Part shown: positions 1 to 30,771 of the stretch, piece after piece | Numbering within the stretch: position 1 is the first letter of the stretch | How the letters are laid out: the number at the start of each line of letters is the position of its first letter | Assembly: GCF_001039355.2 (NCBI RefSeq) | Contig: NW_019773992.1 | Coordinates: 67,655-98,584, forward strand | From: Lingula anatina | Taxonomy: Eukaryota; Brachiopoda; Lingulata; Lingulida; Lingulidae | Direction of reading: 5' to 3' | Length of the DNA: 30,930 bases | Notes under the pieces: model-generated | What the model saw: only the letters and a program-made list of their open reading frames with translations | The model's database searches: none | What the model was told of the DNA's origin: nothing | Made by a program: the position numbers and the translations under genes

Positions 1-747
1 TACTTATTACCAAAACATGTAGATTTTAGGTATATTTTAACTCAATGTTTCTCTCATATGTAGAATATGTTAATTAGCATACACCTCTATTTGTAAGGAA
101 ATTGATTCCTTTGTGGCTTTTGTCCTGTAAAAAGAAAAAAAAAGCCAATTGTGCCATCATTTTTTTTATTAAAAGTATCAGTTTATTATGATATATCTCA
201 GCATTATAGGAATGTACGTATGTATTTTAACAGAAGAAATTGTCGCCACATATTTCTTTTAGTTCACAGGTTTCTTTATACAGTTTTCCATGACATAACT
301 ATCCATAAAGATGTAAAAAAAAAAAAAAAAAAATGTCTGTCCGTTTCTTGTCTAAAGATGGCAGTATTCCATGGCATAACTAAAAAAAAATATGTATATG
401 AGATAGTGATGGACAGATATGTTACTAGTACTCTGATCATCGCTGTTTATTTAAAATAATATCCAATTTGTTTTTGAAGGTTTTAAAGTCAAAAGTAGTT
501 TTGAAGTGAGAGATAATGATCAGGCTCAGCTCATTCCACAAATATATTATAAGCAATTGAAATATAGCAATTAGTTATTTAAGAAATGGAGTTCTCTTCA
601 ACTGGTCTGTTATATACTTTATGCACAAATGTACGATTTATTCAGTGAAATACCCTAAAGTTTACTATGATTGTATAATAGTATTGTGTAATGAAGATAA
701 AAATATAATTTGTTTCTCAACAGACTGTCCATGTTGTCTTTTCCGAA
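1..747. other. Non-coding stretch, no gene seen
   Basis: AT-rich sequence with several short poly-A runs. A 102-codon open stretch at 151-459 contains lysine runs produced by poly-A and has no recognisable domain, so I do not call it a gene. No RNA gene or splice structure is evident. Confidence 0.6.
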
Positions 748-952
748 CCCCTAGGAAAATTTAAGGTTTGCAGCAAATTTGGTGCCACACACTAAACAAT
801 AATTATTAGCTAGAACCTGTTTGCAGTTGGTCACAAGAAGAATATAAGTTGCTGCAGCTTTGCAGAAAGTTGGCAAGGAAGATTTCCAACCTAGTTTGCA
901 TGGTAAAATTGCTTCTTGCAAATTTGCTGCAAACTTTATATTTTGCTAAGGG
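748..952. repeat. Foldback (MITE-like) element, about 205 bp
   Basis: The two ends are inverted copies of each other over about 34 bp with few mismatches. The left arm contains GTTTGCAGCAAATTT (about 766-780) and the right arm AAATTTGCTGCAAAC (about 920-934), and the match extends outward to CCCCTAGG / CTAAGGG. There is no coding capacity, which fits a non-autonomous DNA element. No clear target-site duplication was found. Confidence 0.65.
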
Positions 953-1006
953 AAGCTCTGGAGCTTATAGTGTTCTAACAGTCAAGTGATAAACAGTAAA
1001 AGTTCA

Positions 1007-1322
1007 GGGCCCAGTGTTATAAAGGACGTTTAGCACTAATCAGTGGATAAGTCTAACCAGTGGATAAATTCTCCTAACATCTCCCTTAACTAAAAGATGG
1101 TTAAAATTGTGTTTCATAAACAGTGTTTAAACAGCCGAATAGTTTAATGGCCAGTGTTTAACTGGATAAAATATGTAAAGGTCAGTTAACTAACCGGCTG
1201 TTTTACGCTGTTTATGAAACACGATTTCAACCGTCCTTTAATTAACGGGTGTTAGGAGAATTTATCCACTGGTTAGACTTAAACACTGGTTAGTGCTAAA
1301 CGTCCTTTATAAAACTGGGCCC
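1007..1322. repeat. Foldback MITE with long arms, 316 bp
   Basis: It begins and ends with GGGCCCAGT / ACTGGGCCC. The arms continue as inverted copies for well over 100 bp: TATAAAGGACGTTTAGCACT on the left is mirrored by the right end, followed by mirrored AACCAGTGGATAAATTCTCC and TTTCATAAACAG blocks. Almost the whole unit is palindromic, so a transcript would fold into a long hairpin. No ORF is present. Family assignment is not possible from this copy alone. Confidence 0.8.
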
Positions 1323-1455
1323 AGAATGTCATGTCATGTCAAATATCATTTTGAAAAGATGTTGTCTTAACGGTAACGTTTACTTTTAGTCAGATTTCTA
1401 AACATACACTTGTATGTGAGGTGTTCATCTCGTGTCAATAGTCATAACTATCAGA

Positions 1456-1668
1456 GGGCATTCCCAGAGATTTAGATCGATCTTACTAGATCGACCTAAC
1501 TCCCTGGGGGTTCACGCTAAATTGCAGTCAGCTGACCACGCACAGAAGTTAATTACCCCCTTACAGCTTTTAGTAGGCGGGACGGACATTTAAGCCGGAT
1601 TATCTGACAGTAATCTAGTAAGACTCCCCACGGGGACAAATCGGTCTAAAATCTATGGGAATGCGCCC
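1456..1668. repeat. Palindromic MITE, family with copies at 7708 and 22455
   Basis: The ends read GGGCATTCCCAGAGATTTAG and, on the opposite strand from the right, GGGCGCATTCCCATAGATTT. The centre is a palindrome around GTTAATTAC. A second copy lies at 7708-7922 with the same internal blocks (CTAACTCCCTGGGGGTTCAC; AAGTTAATT), and a more diverged copy lies at 22455-22674. It has no coding capacity. Confidence 0.8.
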
Positions 1669-2846
1669 TAAGTTATGCCTGATTCACTGGTCACATAATT
1701 ATGACATAAAATAGTTGACTTTATACTTGACATGACTAGCATGAGTGACAGATTGTTTAAGTGTGTGTCAAAAAGAAAATGTTCCTGAATCTAGGATATG
1801 TTCTCGTTATGAGGTGTCATCTTTTCATATTCCGCAAACTATGTCACAGTGACGAAATTTGGAAGTAAATAGTACATTGCACAAGGAAGCTCTTCTGCAG
1901 TATATTTTAGTGCTGCGTGAAAATATTATATGTTGATAGAACAGTTGCTTACATTACACTTGAAGTAAGGTTTAGTGCTTACAGCTGGTGCCTTTAAGTT
2001 CTAAATATTTAGAATGTGTTGCCAATACAACTAAAGAACAGGAACGTGTCATATTTAAGGTCTCACTGCTGAGATCAGAACAGTGATGCCTGGGTAAAGA
2101 GAGACAGAAATTATTTTACAAAACCAGTTAAAGGGCGAAAGTTGAATTCTTGCTGACAGAATTGCACCAGCTACGCGCATGCATCAGTCACACTCATGAC
2201 TACGACACGTCAAAAATCATTATGAAAATAGTACATAAACATAAGATTCAAGTTTACAACATTTTATTTAAAACATCGCCTCCAACCCACCTCAGGCTAG
2301 CATTACAGAGTCCCATCCGTACAAGGAAGAGCTTCAACTTCTCCCTCTTGAACAACATATACTTTACAAAGTGCAACAAGTTAAAGCTATTACTACATAA
2401 ATATTTAAAACATATTTCAGATTTGTTAATTTTAGACAATACAACATTTGTACTTTCTATCAAGGAGAAGTGGGGTTATTATTTTTGTCCATCCTGCTAG
2501 AATTTAATTAGCAATTCCTTCATATTGTGCACATTCTGTACATAAGCTTATGAAATAATCATTCTCAGCTGAGAACGAAGATATTTTACATTACATACAT
2601 CTGTCTCTCCTCTCTCAGTTAACTGCATTGCACAACTAATTAACATTAAGCACTGATTTACATGACATTAGTGTGAAATAACAAAGGGAAAAGGCATAGC
2701 AGAAATTTCTTGGATAAAAAACAAAGAAATACAATGACAAAAACAGTCACATCCCTTGCAGTCACACTGCAAAGGGCTATGATAGAAAATACCAACAATG
2801 TTACCATAATTTCTACTTGACAATATAATAACAGTTTATCTATAGA
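1669..2846. other. Non-coding stretch, nothing recognised
   Basis: No coding exon with credible splice sites, RNA gene or clear repeat was seen. A 116-codon open stretch at 2150-2500 overlaps an opposite-strand open stretch and has no recognisable domain; I treat both as chance. Confidence 0.5.
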
Positions 2847-2848
2847 CG

Positions 2849-2917
2849 CCCCCCCCCCCAAAAAAAAAAATAAAATAAAATAAATAAATAAAATAAATAA
2901 AAATAAATAAATAAAAA
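2849..2917. repeat. Poly-C / poly-A / (AAAT)n low-complexity tract
   Basis: A run of about 11 C is followed by about 11 A and then irregular AAAT/AAAAT units up to about 2917. It is simple-sequence DNA. Confidence 0.9.
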
Positions 2918-4142
2918 ATTGAATACCAATAATAATAATACCCATCTTTATTTTTGGGACTTATTTCAAAGAAAACTCTCAAACCTCAAAACTGGTCTTA
3001 ATTTCTAGACCAAAAATTCAATGCACTTTGACCTGAAACAGGCCAGCAGTCGTCCAACTAAATGAAGAACTGCAGCTGGTTTATAACAAGAAAGATGAAG
3101 TTTGTCTCATACCATGACTTATTCCATTTCTGTGGACAACTGTGAGATTAATCTATCCTAGACTGAAGTAAATGGTTTTACGGTCTAAAATTGAGATCAA
3201 TTTACTGCTTCAGTTTTTTTTTGTTTTTTTTTTTTCATAAACAACCCCCTCAAAGCACAGAATACATGTTCACAGGGGGTTCGAGATAAACCTATTTGGG
3301 AGTTTACAGCTAATGTAAAGGTATGCTAGAGGCTCTGAGCAAGACCTACTGCAGATAAGAGAGGGGGGGGTGGGGTTCTCCAGTGATCTGTACATTTGTA
3401 CTCATTTTAAGGCTTGTGCTGATGTAAAACATGAATTGCAATTCTTCCAGTTCTCCTGTAGTTATATACAGAATACATAGAACTGCAGTTAGCTGAGCTA
3501 AGCATACAAACTACATGAAATGTAACACTGATAGGATTACAAAATATACCTTTAAGACAATATCAAACAAAAATAACCTTACAATTAAAAAACTCCTGGA
3601 CTCTTCTGTTGTAATGTTGTGCTCAGAATAACTCAACTTGCACTTTTTGCTCACAACTGTCAGTTTTAGTCTCACAATGGTCAACTGTCAGGCCATTTTA
3701 CCAAAGAACAATAGTTTTCTGTACCACACCAGTTTAACTGGCCCTAATATGTAATTACGGCATTATGCAGTGGGATTTTTAACTGCTTTTCAAATGTATG
3801 AGGCCATTCACAACAGATGATCCTCGGATCTACTGATCCACAAATCAAATATGCCATTTCTTACAAGAAAGCAAAGTCGACTAATCTGCTGGTGGTCTTC
3901 CGCCTCCACACACGCCATCCTAGTAATTAAACCCCGCAGTCGTGATTTAATCTGTTTAAAGGCGCGTGCAGTTAAGTGGCCATGCACAACCCAGAGAGTC
4001 AATTTTTGTAGACACTTTTACATCTCCAACGATCAATTTCTCAAATGGTGTGATACAGAAAAAAATATAACATTCAATGTAAAAAAAAAAAAAAAATGGC
4101 TTTTGATAGATCTCTGTGGATAAATCTCCATTCGACAATCCC
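2918..4142 (-). other. Presumed CDK5 3' UTR and flank
   Basis: This lies immediately downstream (minus sense) of the CDK5 stop codon. On the minus strand there is an ATTAAA at 3951-3946, about 190 nt after the stop, and an AATAAA at 2952-2947, about 1.2 kb after it. Either could be the poly(A) signal; sequence alone does not decide. A short hairpin sits at about 3244-3281 (ACCCCCT...AGGGGGT). No other gene is supported. Confidence 0.4.
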
Positions 4143-12485
<8,343 letters not shown>

Positions 12486-12526
12486 TGCACTGGCTTCACC
12501 GGGCAGAAATCTCGAGCACCTTGCCA

Positions 12527-12540
12527 CATCTCGCGAGATG
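12527..12540. promoter_or_regulatory. CATCTCGCGAGATG palindrome (TCTCGCGAGA element)
   Basis: A perfect 14-bp palindrome containing TCTCGCGAGA (12529-12538), the motif bound by BANP in vertebrates and enriched at CpG, bidirectional promoters. It lies 44 nt upstream of the CDK5 ATG. Being symmetric, it could serve both directions. Binding in this organism is inferred. Confidence 0.7.
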
Positions 12541-12720
12541 ATGGCGGCTTAACTTTTATTAATTTTGCGACATAATTTTTAACCTATTTTGCTCACTCTG
12601 ACGTACATTTTGTCGAAAAACAAATGGATTGGTGTTTAATTTCTTCAATATCAATTACTGGTATCTTTAATGACGGTATTTATAAAATAATTCGCATTTG
12701 AGAAGTTAACTTCCGTTATA

Positions 12721-12728
12721 TGACGTCA
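12721..12728. promoter_or_regulatory. TGACGTCA cAMP-response element
   Basis: A perfect full CRE palindrome, 35 nt upstream of the SMARCD1 ATG. CREB/ATF factors bind this sequence. It could couple SMARCD1, and possibly CDK5, to activity-dependent signalling. Confidence 0.6.
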
Positions 12729-12762
12729 CGAGTGAAATTCCCCCGCTACACCGACAACAAAG

Positions 12763-25223
<12,461 letters not shown>

Positions 25224-25372
25224 TGATTTTTATAAGGAGGTGCCCAGACCCCCGGCCATTTAGGTGTTGGGTCCCATGATAAATGTTTACTTTTTATTAT
25301 TATTGTTATTATTATTATTTTTTTTTTTTCATTTTTTTTTTATGAAACGTAGGCTCATGTCTGTTTATAACT

Positions 25373-25620
25373 TTTTCTTTAGTATGTTTGAATTTTATTT
25401 ACAACATGAAGGTCTTGATATAATGCGTATTTCTCTTTATTACAGTATGATTTAATTTCATTTACAACTCGCAGAAACCAATACACTGCATATATTTATC
25501 TTTATTACAGTATTTTATTTACAAATCGCAGAAACCAATACACTGCATATATATCTCTTTATTACAGTATGTTTGAATTTTATTTACAATATAAAAAACC
25601 AATATACTGCATATATCTCT
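25373..25620 (+). repeat. Four-unit tandem repeat with acceptor-like ends
   Basis: Units of about 57-66 bp. Three contain TCTTTATTACAGTAT and all have TTTATTTACAA; the later units share AAACCAATAYACTGCATATAT. Each TCTTTATTACAG resembles a 3' splice site. Confidence 0.75.
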
Positions 25621-25628
25621 CTCTTACA

Positions 25629-25921
25629 TAAAGTCTTGAGTATCCGGTGTGAGATAACTATGGGGAATTCTGATGAGGTGCACAATAGCATGGTCAACAG
25701 TAAGAATTCCATAACTACATCAAGAGATAAGTAAGAGCCAATATGATAAAGATTGCCAAAATTGCCTTCTCATCTTGCTTCTATCACTCACAATTTCCCT
25801 CTGACAATCTTCGATATCTGGTTTTATTTTTGAAAAATGACAATAGTTTTCGGTTGTCATGCTCATTTTTGAGAAAGAAACCTGAAAACTAGACATTATC
25901 TCACACTGAATGTTCGGGTAA
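25629..25921. repeat. Possible foldback element
   Basis: GTGTGAGATAA near 25638 is repeated inverted as TTATCTCACAC near 25900, with weaker similarity outside. Downstream, 25930-26095 shows loose similarity to the palindromic MITE family (GGTAATTAAC core). Confidence 0.35.
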
Positions 25922-26558
25922 AATATGCAAGCACATCAGTGCAGCTCCTGCTATCTTAATGGTGATGGCATGCCTCATCCAGCAGCTTGGGGGTAATTAA
26001 CTATTCTATGCTGAGTAATCTGATTCTGCTGATCGTACTTTGGCAAGAGAACCCTGCAGAGATGGACAGACCCAGCTAAGAATGCCCCCTTACACTATTA
26101 TAGCTAAAATTGGCAATGTAAAAAATTTTAAAAGACCCAAACTCTAATTATCTGTGTAGAATTCACATTGAAACTAACATGGACAGCTGCCTTTGTGAAA
26201 TTGATTTCCCAAAGGTCTGGGTCTAGTTAACACTATCTAAATGTCCACTGTAACAGTACATAATAAAAACCTGACATTGAATTACATATATATATATTTT
26301 TGCAAAAAATATGATGTGGACTTTTATTATTTAATTGTGTCTCCATCTTAGACTGTTTTGATGTCCCTGCTCTCTCAGTTTGATTTTTAATGACTGTCCA
26401 TTTGACAGCTTTGCTGCCTTAATTTTAAATTTAAGTCAGCATTTCAGTTTGTATTTTTCAGAAGGAAGAATACCAACAATATTGTGTTATGCTAATATAG
26501 TTACTCTTCTACTCTGCTGTCACAGCTGTCCAGTTGACCACTACGGTAACCTTAATAT

Positions 26559-26564
26559 TTTATT
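26559..26564 (-). terminator. Candidate poly(A) signal of the TRIM-NHL gene
   Basis: AATAAA on the minus strand, about 70 nt after the TRIM stop codon. A second AATAAA lies at 26328-26323. Confidence 0.35.
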
Positions 26565-26633
26565 GTTCCTCCAACTTGTCCTCATTATCAGTGGTAAAAT
26601 GACATTTCTGTGAACACCAGTATTGTGCTGTTC

Positions 26634-28460
26634 TTACAGCAGTGTACAATATGAAGAGTATGTCTTTCTTTTTAAGTACTGGTATGTGTCAACTTGGCCC
26701 TTTTCCCCTATCACCACCAGCTGGCCAGCAGGGTTGATGGCTAATGCTACAGGATGATTCAACCCATCATCTTTAGTGGCAATGTATCTGATGAACTCTC
26801 CCTGTGGACTCAGTGCCACTATCCTGTCATTGTAACAGTCAGCAATGAAGATGTGCCCATAGCTGTCTGTACACACTCCCTGTGGTTCCCTTAGCTGACC
26901 ATCACCACTGCCTCGTGTGCCATACTGGTACAGCTGATCACCAGTAGGTGACAGCACATATACACAGTTATTGCCCCAGTCTGATATCACAATGTTATCA
27001 TCCACCTTGTTCACTGTGATGTACTGGGGGTATTTACACATATTGAGTAGAATAGTGTCCAGGAGCTGTCCACTGGCTGCATGGAATGTGAAGATGGCTT
27101 TCTTTTCCCTGTCACAAACCATCACATGACCTTGTCTGTTCAGTGTGACACCACATGGCAATTTAAGTATACCATTACCCATGGTTGCTATTTGGCTGCC
27201 TTCGATGGAATACACTTCGACATATGATTCTGTTGTTATATACACTTGACCAGTCTGTGACACAGCCACATCGACTGGTCTGTTTAATTCAATGTCAAAT
27301 TTAAACTCTCCAGCATGTGTATACATTTTTGTTCTGTTTTTATTCACAACAAACATGTGTTCTTCATTTAATATGGCTAATCCACTTACTTCAAAATAAA
27401 CATCTGTATCGCCTTTTAACGGAAGACTAAAAGAAGGCACACGTTCTGCCTTCTCTAAGATATCAGGAGGATGTGGTGCTGGTCTTAGATATGTCCAAAG
27501 TCCAGCTAATGGAGGTTGTGTCTGTACTGTCACCTGTCCTAACATGGCTCTCAGTCCGGCAGTAGATATCTTACCAGGACTGTAGGATATCTGTGTTGGT
27601 ATGTCTCGAGTAGGAACAGGTGTTTTTTCCATCACTGCTAGTTTTTCTATCAGAGCTTTTGCTTGTTCCATAATTTCATAGTCAGTGCCATTTGTGGTGA
27701 GTTCCTGGGCAAAGTCACAGGTACTTTGCAAGGTAGTATGGTGTTGTTCAAGGATGTCCCTGTTTTTAATGAGACTGTGTGCAGAATTTACTTTTGATAT
27801 CTCTGTGGCCTTTTTATCATTAATCTGTTGAACAATTTGCTCGGCTTGGTTTTCAACCTCTTTGATAATGTCTTCCCTGATACGAGAGTCCTCTGTGCAA
27901 CTGGCTATTTCTATGGCAACTTCTTTTTTAAAGACATTCACCCTTTTCATGGTTTTTACACAAGCAGCCTTGATTTTATCTCTGTTGCTTTCTGCAGCTT
28001 TATGAATTGATGAAACACGATGTCCGTCATGTTTTGTTGCTATACACTTATCACATATAAGAGTTTCATCATCTTCACAGAAAAATTTTAGTTCACATTT
28101 AGTATGTTTCTTACATCTGATTTTCATCTGTGTTGTGGCCTGTGACACTGCTGCTGCTTTGACCTGTTCCTCTTCTAATGTCTGTCCATCTTGCTTCTTG
28201 GATATGATATCCTTGGTCGTGGTAAAGACAAAATTCTTTTTCAGTTCAGTAATTCCACCAGGTGGAATCTGGATTTCTTCCCGACAAAGAGGGCAAGGAA
28301 ATGCATTGTTTGAAGTCTTTTTTTCCTCAGCATGGTCATGTATACAGTCGTAGCAAAATGTATGGTTGCAAGGCAGCACACGGGGATCGTCAAATTCCTC
28401 CATACAAATACTGCATGTTAAGATACCCTCTTTGATATCTGCTGCTAGTGCTTCTGCCAT
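26634..28460 (-). CDS. TRIM-NHL E3 ubiquitin ligase, intronless, 608 aa
   Basis: Predicted RING-type ubiquitin ligase acting in the cytoplasm. Domains in order: RING with C16, C19, C31, H33, C36, C39, C56, C59; a single B-box 2 with C116, H119, C128, D131, C136, C139, H144, H147; a helical coiled-coil region about 158-280; a linker to about 345; then six NHL-type repeats (about 356-374, 392-410, 432-450, 476-494, 523-541, 567-585), enough for a closed beta-propeller. No filamin domain is visible between coil and NHL, so the architecture is closer to TRIM32/TRIM56-like invertebrate members than to TRIM2/3/71. All metal ligands are present, and it appears intact. Single-exon TRIM genes are common in expanded molluscan families and often tied to immunity; a precise substrate or orthologue cannot be named. 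It is antisense to SMARCD1 and probably inside its next intron. Confidence 0.93.
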   Translation of the reverse strand: MAEALAADIKEGILTCSICMEEFDDPRVLPCNHTFCYDCIHDHAEEKKTSNNAFPCPLCREEIQIPPGGITELKKNFVFTTTKDIISKKQDGQTLEEEQVKAAAVSQATTQMKIRCKKHTKCELKFFCEDDETLICDKCIATKHDGHRVSSIHKAAESNRDKIKAACVKTMKRVNVFKKEVAIEIASCTEDSRIREDIIKEVENQAEQIVQQINDKKATEISKVNSAHSLIKNRDILEQHHTTLQSTCDFAQELTTNGTDYEIMEQAKALIEKLAVMEKTPVPTRDIPTQISYSPGKISTAGLRAMLGQVTVQTQPPLAGLWTYLRPAPHPPDILEKAERVPSFSLPLKGDTDVYFEVSGLAILNEEHMFVVNKNRTKMYTHAGEFKFDIELNRPVDVAVSQTGQVYITTESYVEVYSIEGSQIATMGNGILKLPCGVTLNRQGHVMVCDREKKAIFTFHAASGQLLDTILLNMCKYPQYITVNKVDDNIVISDWGNNCVYVLSPTGDQLYQYGTRGSGDGQLREPQGVCTDSYGHIFIADCYNDRIVALSPQGEFIRYIATKDDGLNHPVALAINPAGQLVVIGEKGQVDTYQYLKRKTYSSYCTLL

Positions 28461-28680
28461 ATCTTACTGTCTTTGTTAATGTGCAAAGTGTAGAGAGCTG
28501 GCTGGGGTGCTGTTAATAGTCAAAAAAGAAGTGTCTCGGATTCCTGCAGCTCTGAGAAAAAGAGATCACAGTCATGTGACACTTACTCAATGTACCCTTT
28601 TTGTTTTTCTGCCAAATGTTTTAAAGAAATCCCTTAAATGTGTGTCCTGTTTCTTCCTGTCCCTAATAAGATCTGCTCAA

Positions 28681-29115
28681 AGGTAGAGAAAAATATGGCT
28701 TCTGTTTATTACCTGACGTTGACCTGACCATAGCAACTGCCAGTTGTTGGCTGGTGACGTAGTTGTATTGTGCTTACTCTAAGCATATTTTAAAGAAATA
28801 TAGCCATGTTTGTTGCGCTTTATTTGAGGGAGACCTCCACAGAGACCTCCACAGTTACTGTAGAGTGCTTTTGTAAAATAAATCAAAAGCTTCTTATTTT
28901 TCCATTGTATATCATAATACGTACAATATGCAGTATTTAATAAAGTAAGTTTATTCTACTTCATTGATATACTTGAGGTAGAGAGAAATATGTTCACTGA
29001 TTATTTCTGATGCTGACCTCACCATAGCAAAGATCAGACCATAAAGAATAATGCAGTCTGTTGTTTGGAGGCGGGGTAGTATTATGTTAACTCTAGGCTC
29101 AGGTTTAAGAAATAA
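28681..29115. repeat. Diverged duplication of about 140 bp, spaced 296 bp
   Basis: 28681-28795 and 28976-29115 share, in order, AGGTAGAGA-AAATATG, TGACCTSACCATAGCAA, TGTTGTTTGG/TGTTGGCTGG, and ACTCTA-G. A short AGAGACCTCCAC direct repeat lies at about 28828-28852. It lies upstream of the TRIM-NHL gene. Confidence 0.5.
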
Positions 29116-30345
29116 ATTCAACAAAGCGTATACATACAGTCTGTTCTGCCGTGTGTGAAAGAAAGCACACAGTGTGCCCCTGTTAAGGTGGCAGGTGCTT
29201 TATTTATAAATGCTTTTTATATGGAATTATTATAGGGAACATTATGATTCTTGATAGCAGAAAGACTTGAAAGCAGGGTATTGCCTATTTCAATTTTGAG
29301 GGACTACTGTATCACACTATGTAAGACTTTTGATATTTATCCATTTGTTGTTAATCCACATTAATTTTTTTTCATATGTGGTTTATCCATTCTTATTATA
29401 TAATTTAGTATGTTTACTTTGTCTTGTTGTGTTATGCTGTGCCTTGTCTATGTATGACTTGATATGGAATGACCCAGCCCTCTTTTTATATATATTTGAG
29501 TTTCATATTTACTACAGGACCTGTCATATGTACTGGCATTACTAGCTGGGCACAAGTGATTTTTTTGTCATTTGGCAACTAAAATTTTAGTCATACTTGC
29601 TCGAAAAATCTAGTTGGGGTCCCTCTAGCCCGCATTACTTTCACCAGATGTGAAAATATATTGACACTTGACAAGATAGGTAATCAAATTTATAGTTCCA
29701 AATATAAATAATATTTATTGTTATATTGCATTGTTATTAAGCATACAATACTTCTGTCTGCAACTACATCCTGTCTTTGACTGCAATGTCAACTTATATC
29801 AATCGCACAAATTAAACAACTTTTAACCCGCATTTGATTGTTTTCAGACTCTACTTAATGATAAAATATTAATTAAAGTAGATTGATGTTTTACATGTGA
29901 AAAAAATATAGCAAAAGTCTTATTTGTGAAGCATAACTATAATATCAAGAATGCATGTGCAAAAATGAAACAAAAATAAGTATCTGCTATAAAAAAAAAA
30001 AAAAACATCATTCCAACCTGTGTTTCATACAACAAGAGTTCTATGGTATAAGTTCTTTTGTAAAAACTTGTACCATATCTGTAAGATGGGTCTATGAAAA
30101 AATGTTGACTTATCCTTTCAAATCAAATATTGTTTTAACAATAAATAAATAAATGAATAAAACTGAATCATACTTTTAAATCACCCTGATGAGGTGCTTA
30201 ATGCAAAAAAGAGATAGTCCACGATAACCAGATGTCTTAAAAAACACCAAGCAGATCTGATGAAAAAAATTTGCAATAAAGTTGATATTATTTAAACATA
30301 TAAACATACAAAATTTAAATATTGCAATAGTTTATTTCTTTAGAA
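29116..30345. other. Non-coding stretch, nothing recognised
   Basis: AT-rich with poly-A runs. No SMARCD1 exon, RNA gene or other coding segment was found apart from the left arm of an inverted repeat at 30250-30268. Confidence 0.5.
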
Positions 30346-30470
30346 TAATAAGAAAAAAGAAATATATACAAAATTTTGCAGTTTTTGTTTCATTCTCCTT
30401 ACTTAGCAGTTTCCAAAATTCTCTCAGGTCTGTGCTCATTAAACTTCTCAATTTTTTCATCAGATCTGCT
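30250..30470. repeat. 19-bp perfect inverted repeat at the LINE relic
   Basis: AGCAGATCTGATGAAAAAA at 30250-30268 reappears as its reverse complement at 30452-30470, inside the LINE relic. This suggests an inverted LINE fragment rather than independent sequence. Confidence 0.6.
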
Positions 30471-30771
30471 TGCTTGCTTACACCTCATCTTCAAGTTCCT
30501 TAGTTTTATTTTTCTTGAAGACCCTCTGGCATATCCTGAACAGTTTGCTAGTTCTTAGACAGTCTTGGTAAAACCATTCCTGTTTTTGTGATTTTGATTT
30601 ATTTGAGGGTTTCAAGCCAAGAGTCTCTTTTGCAGTGTTCAGTAAGATGGTTGCCACCTTATTAGATATATCATTAATAGTATCCTGTGTATGGCTTACT
30701 TCATTTTCACTTAGGTAAACATTGGGTTTTTTTATCTCAATTTCATAAATAATTTCTGTATATACATGGTT
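30346..30771 (-). mobile_element. Non-LTR retrotransposon relic (endonuclease-RT linker region)
   Basis: On the minus strand an open stretch of 97 codons (30771-30481) contains NDISNKVATILLNTAKETLG and QEWFYQDCLRTSKLFR. It is followed, one frame over, by a stretch (30481 to about 30346) containing MKKLRSLMSTDLREFWKLLS. This order, a W-F/Y-x-x-x-C segment then K-L-R-S-L...REFWKLL, is what LINE ORF2 proteins show between endonuclease and reverse transcriptase. The frame change and missing ends mark it as dead. The clade cannot be assigned. Confidence 0.6.

Larger units (their letters stand above)
12486..12762. promoter_or_regulatory. Divergent CDK5 / SMARCD1 promoter
   Basis: Only 277 bp separate the two start codons, which point away from each other, so the 5' UTRs and core promoters must lie here (or overlap). 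No TATA box is obvious. The region carries a TCTCGCGAGA palindrome, a CRE and ATGGCGGC sites, a combination known from TATA-less bidirectional housekeeping promoters. Transcription start sites cannot be placed from sequence. Confidence 0.8.

Noticed and set aside
151-459. 102-codon open stretch on the plus strand
   Set aside because: Its lysine runs come from poly-A tracts; no domain or splice context.
2150-2500. 116-codon open stretch, with an opposite-strand stretch inside it
   Set aside because: No recognisable domain and no supporting signals; overlapping frames on both strands suggest chance.
3808-4002. 64-codon minus-strand stretch just after the CDK5 stop
   Set aside because: Lies in the presumed CDK5 3' UTR and shows no family features.
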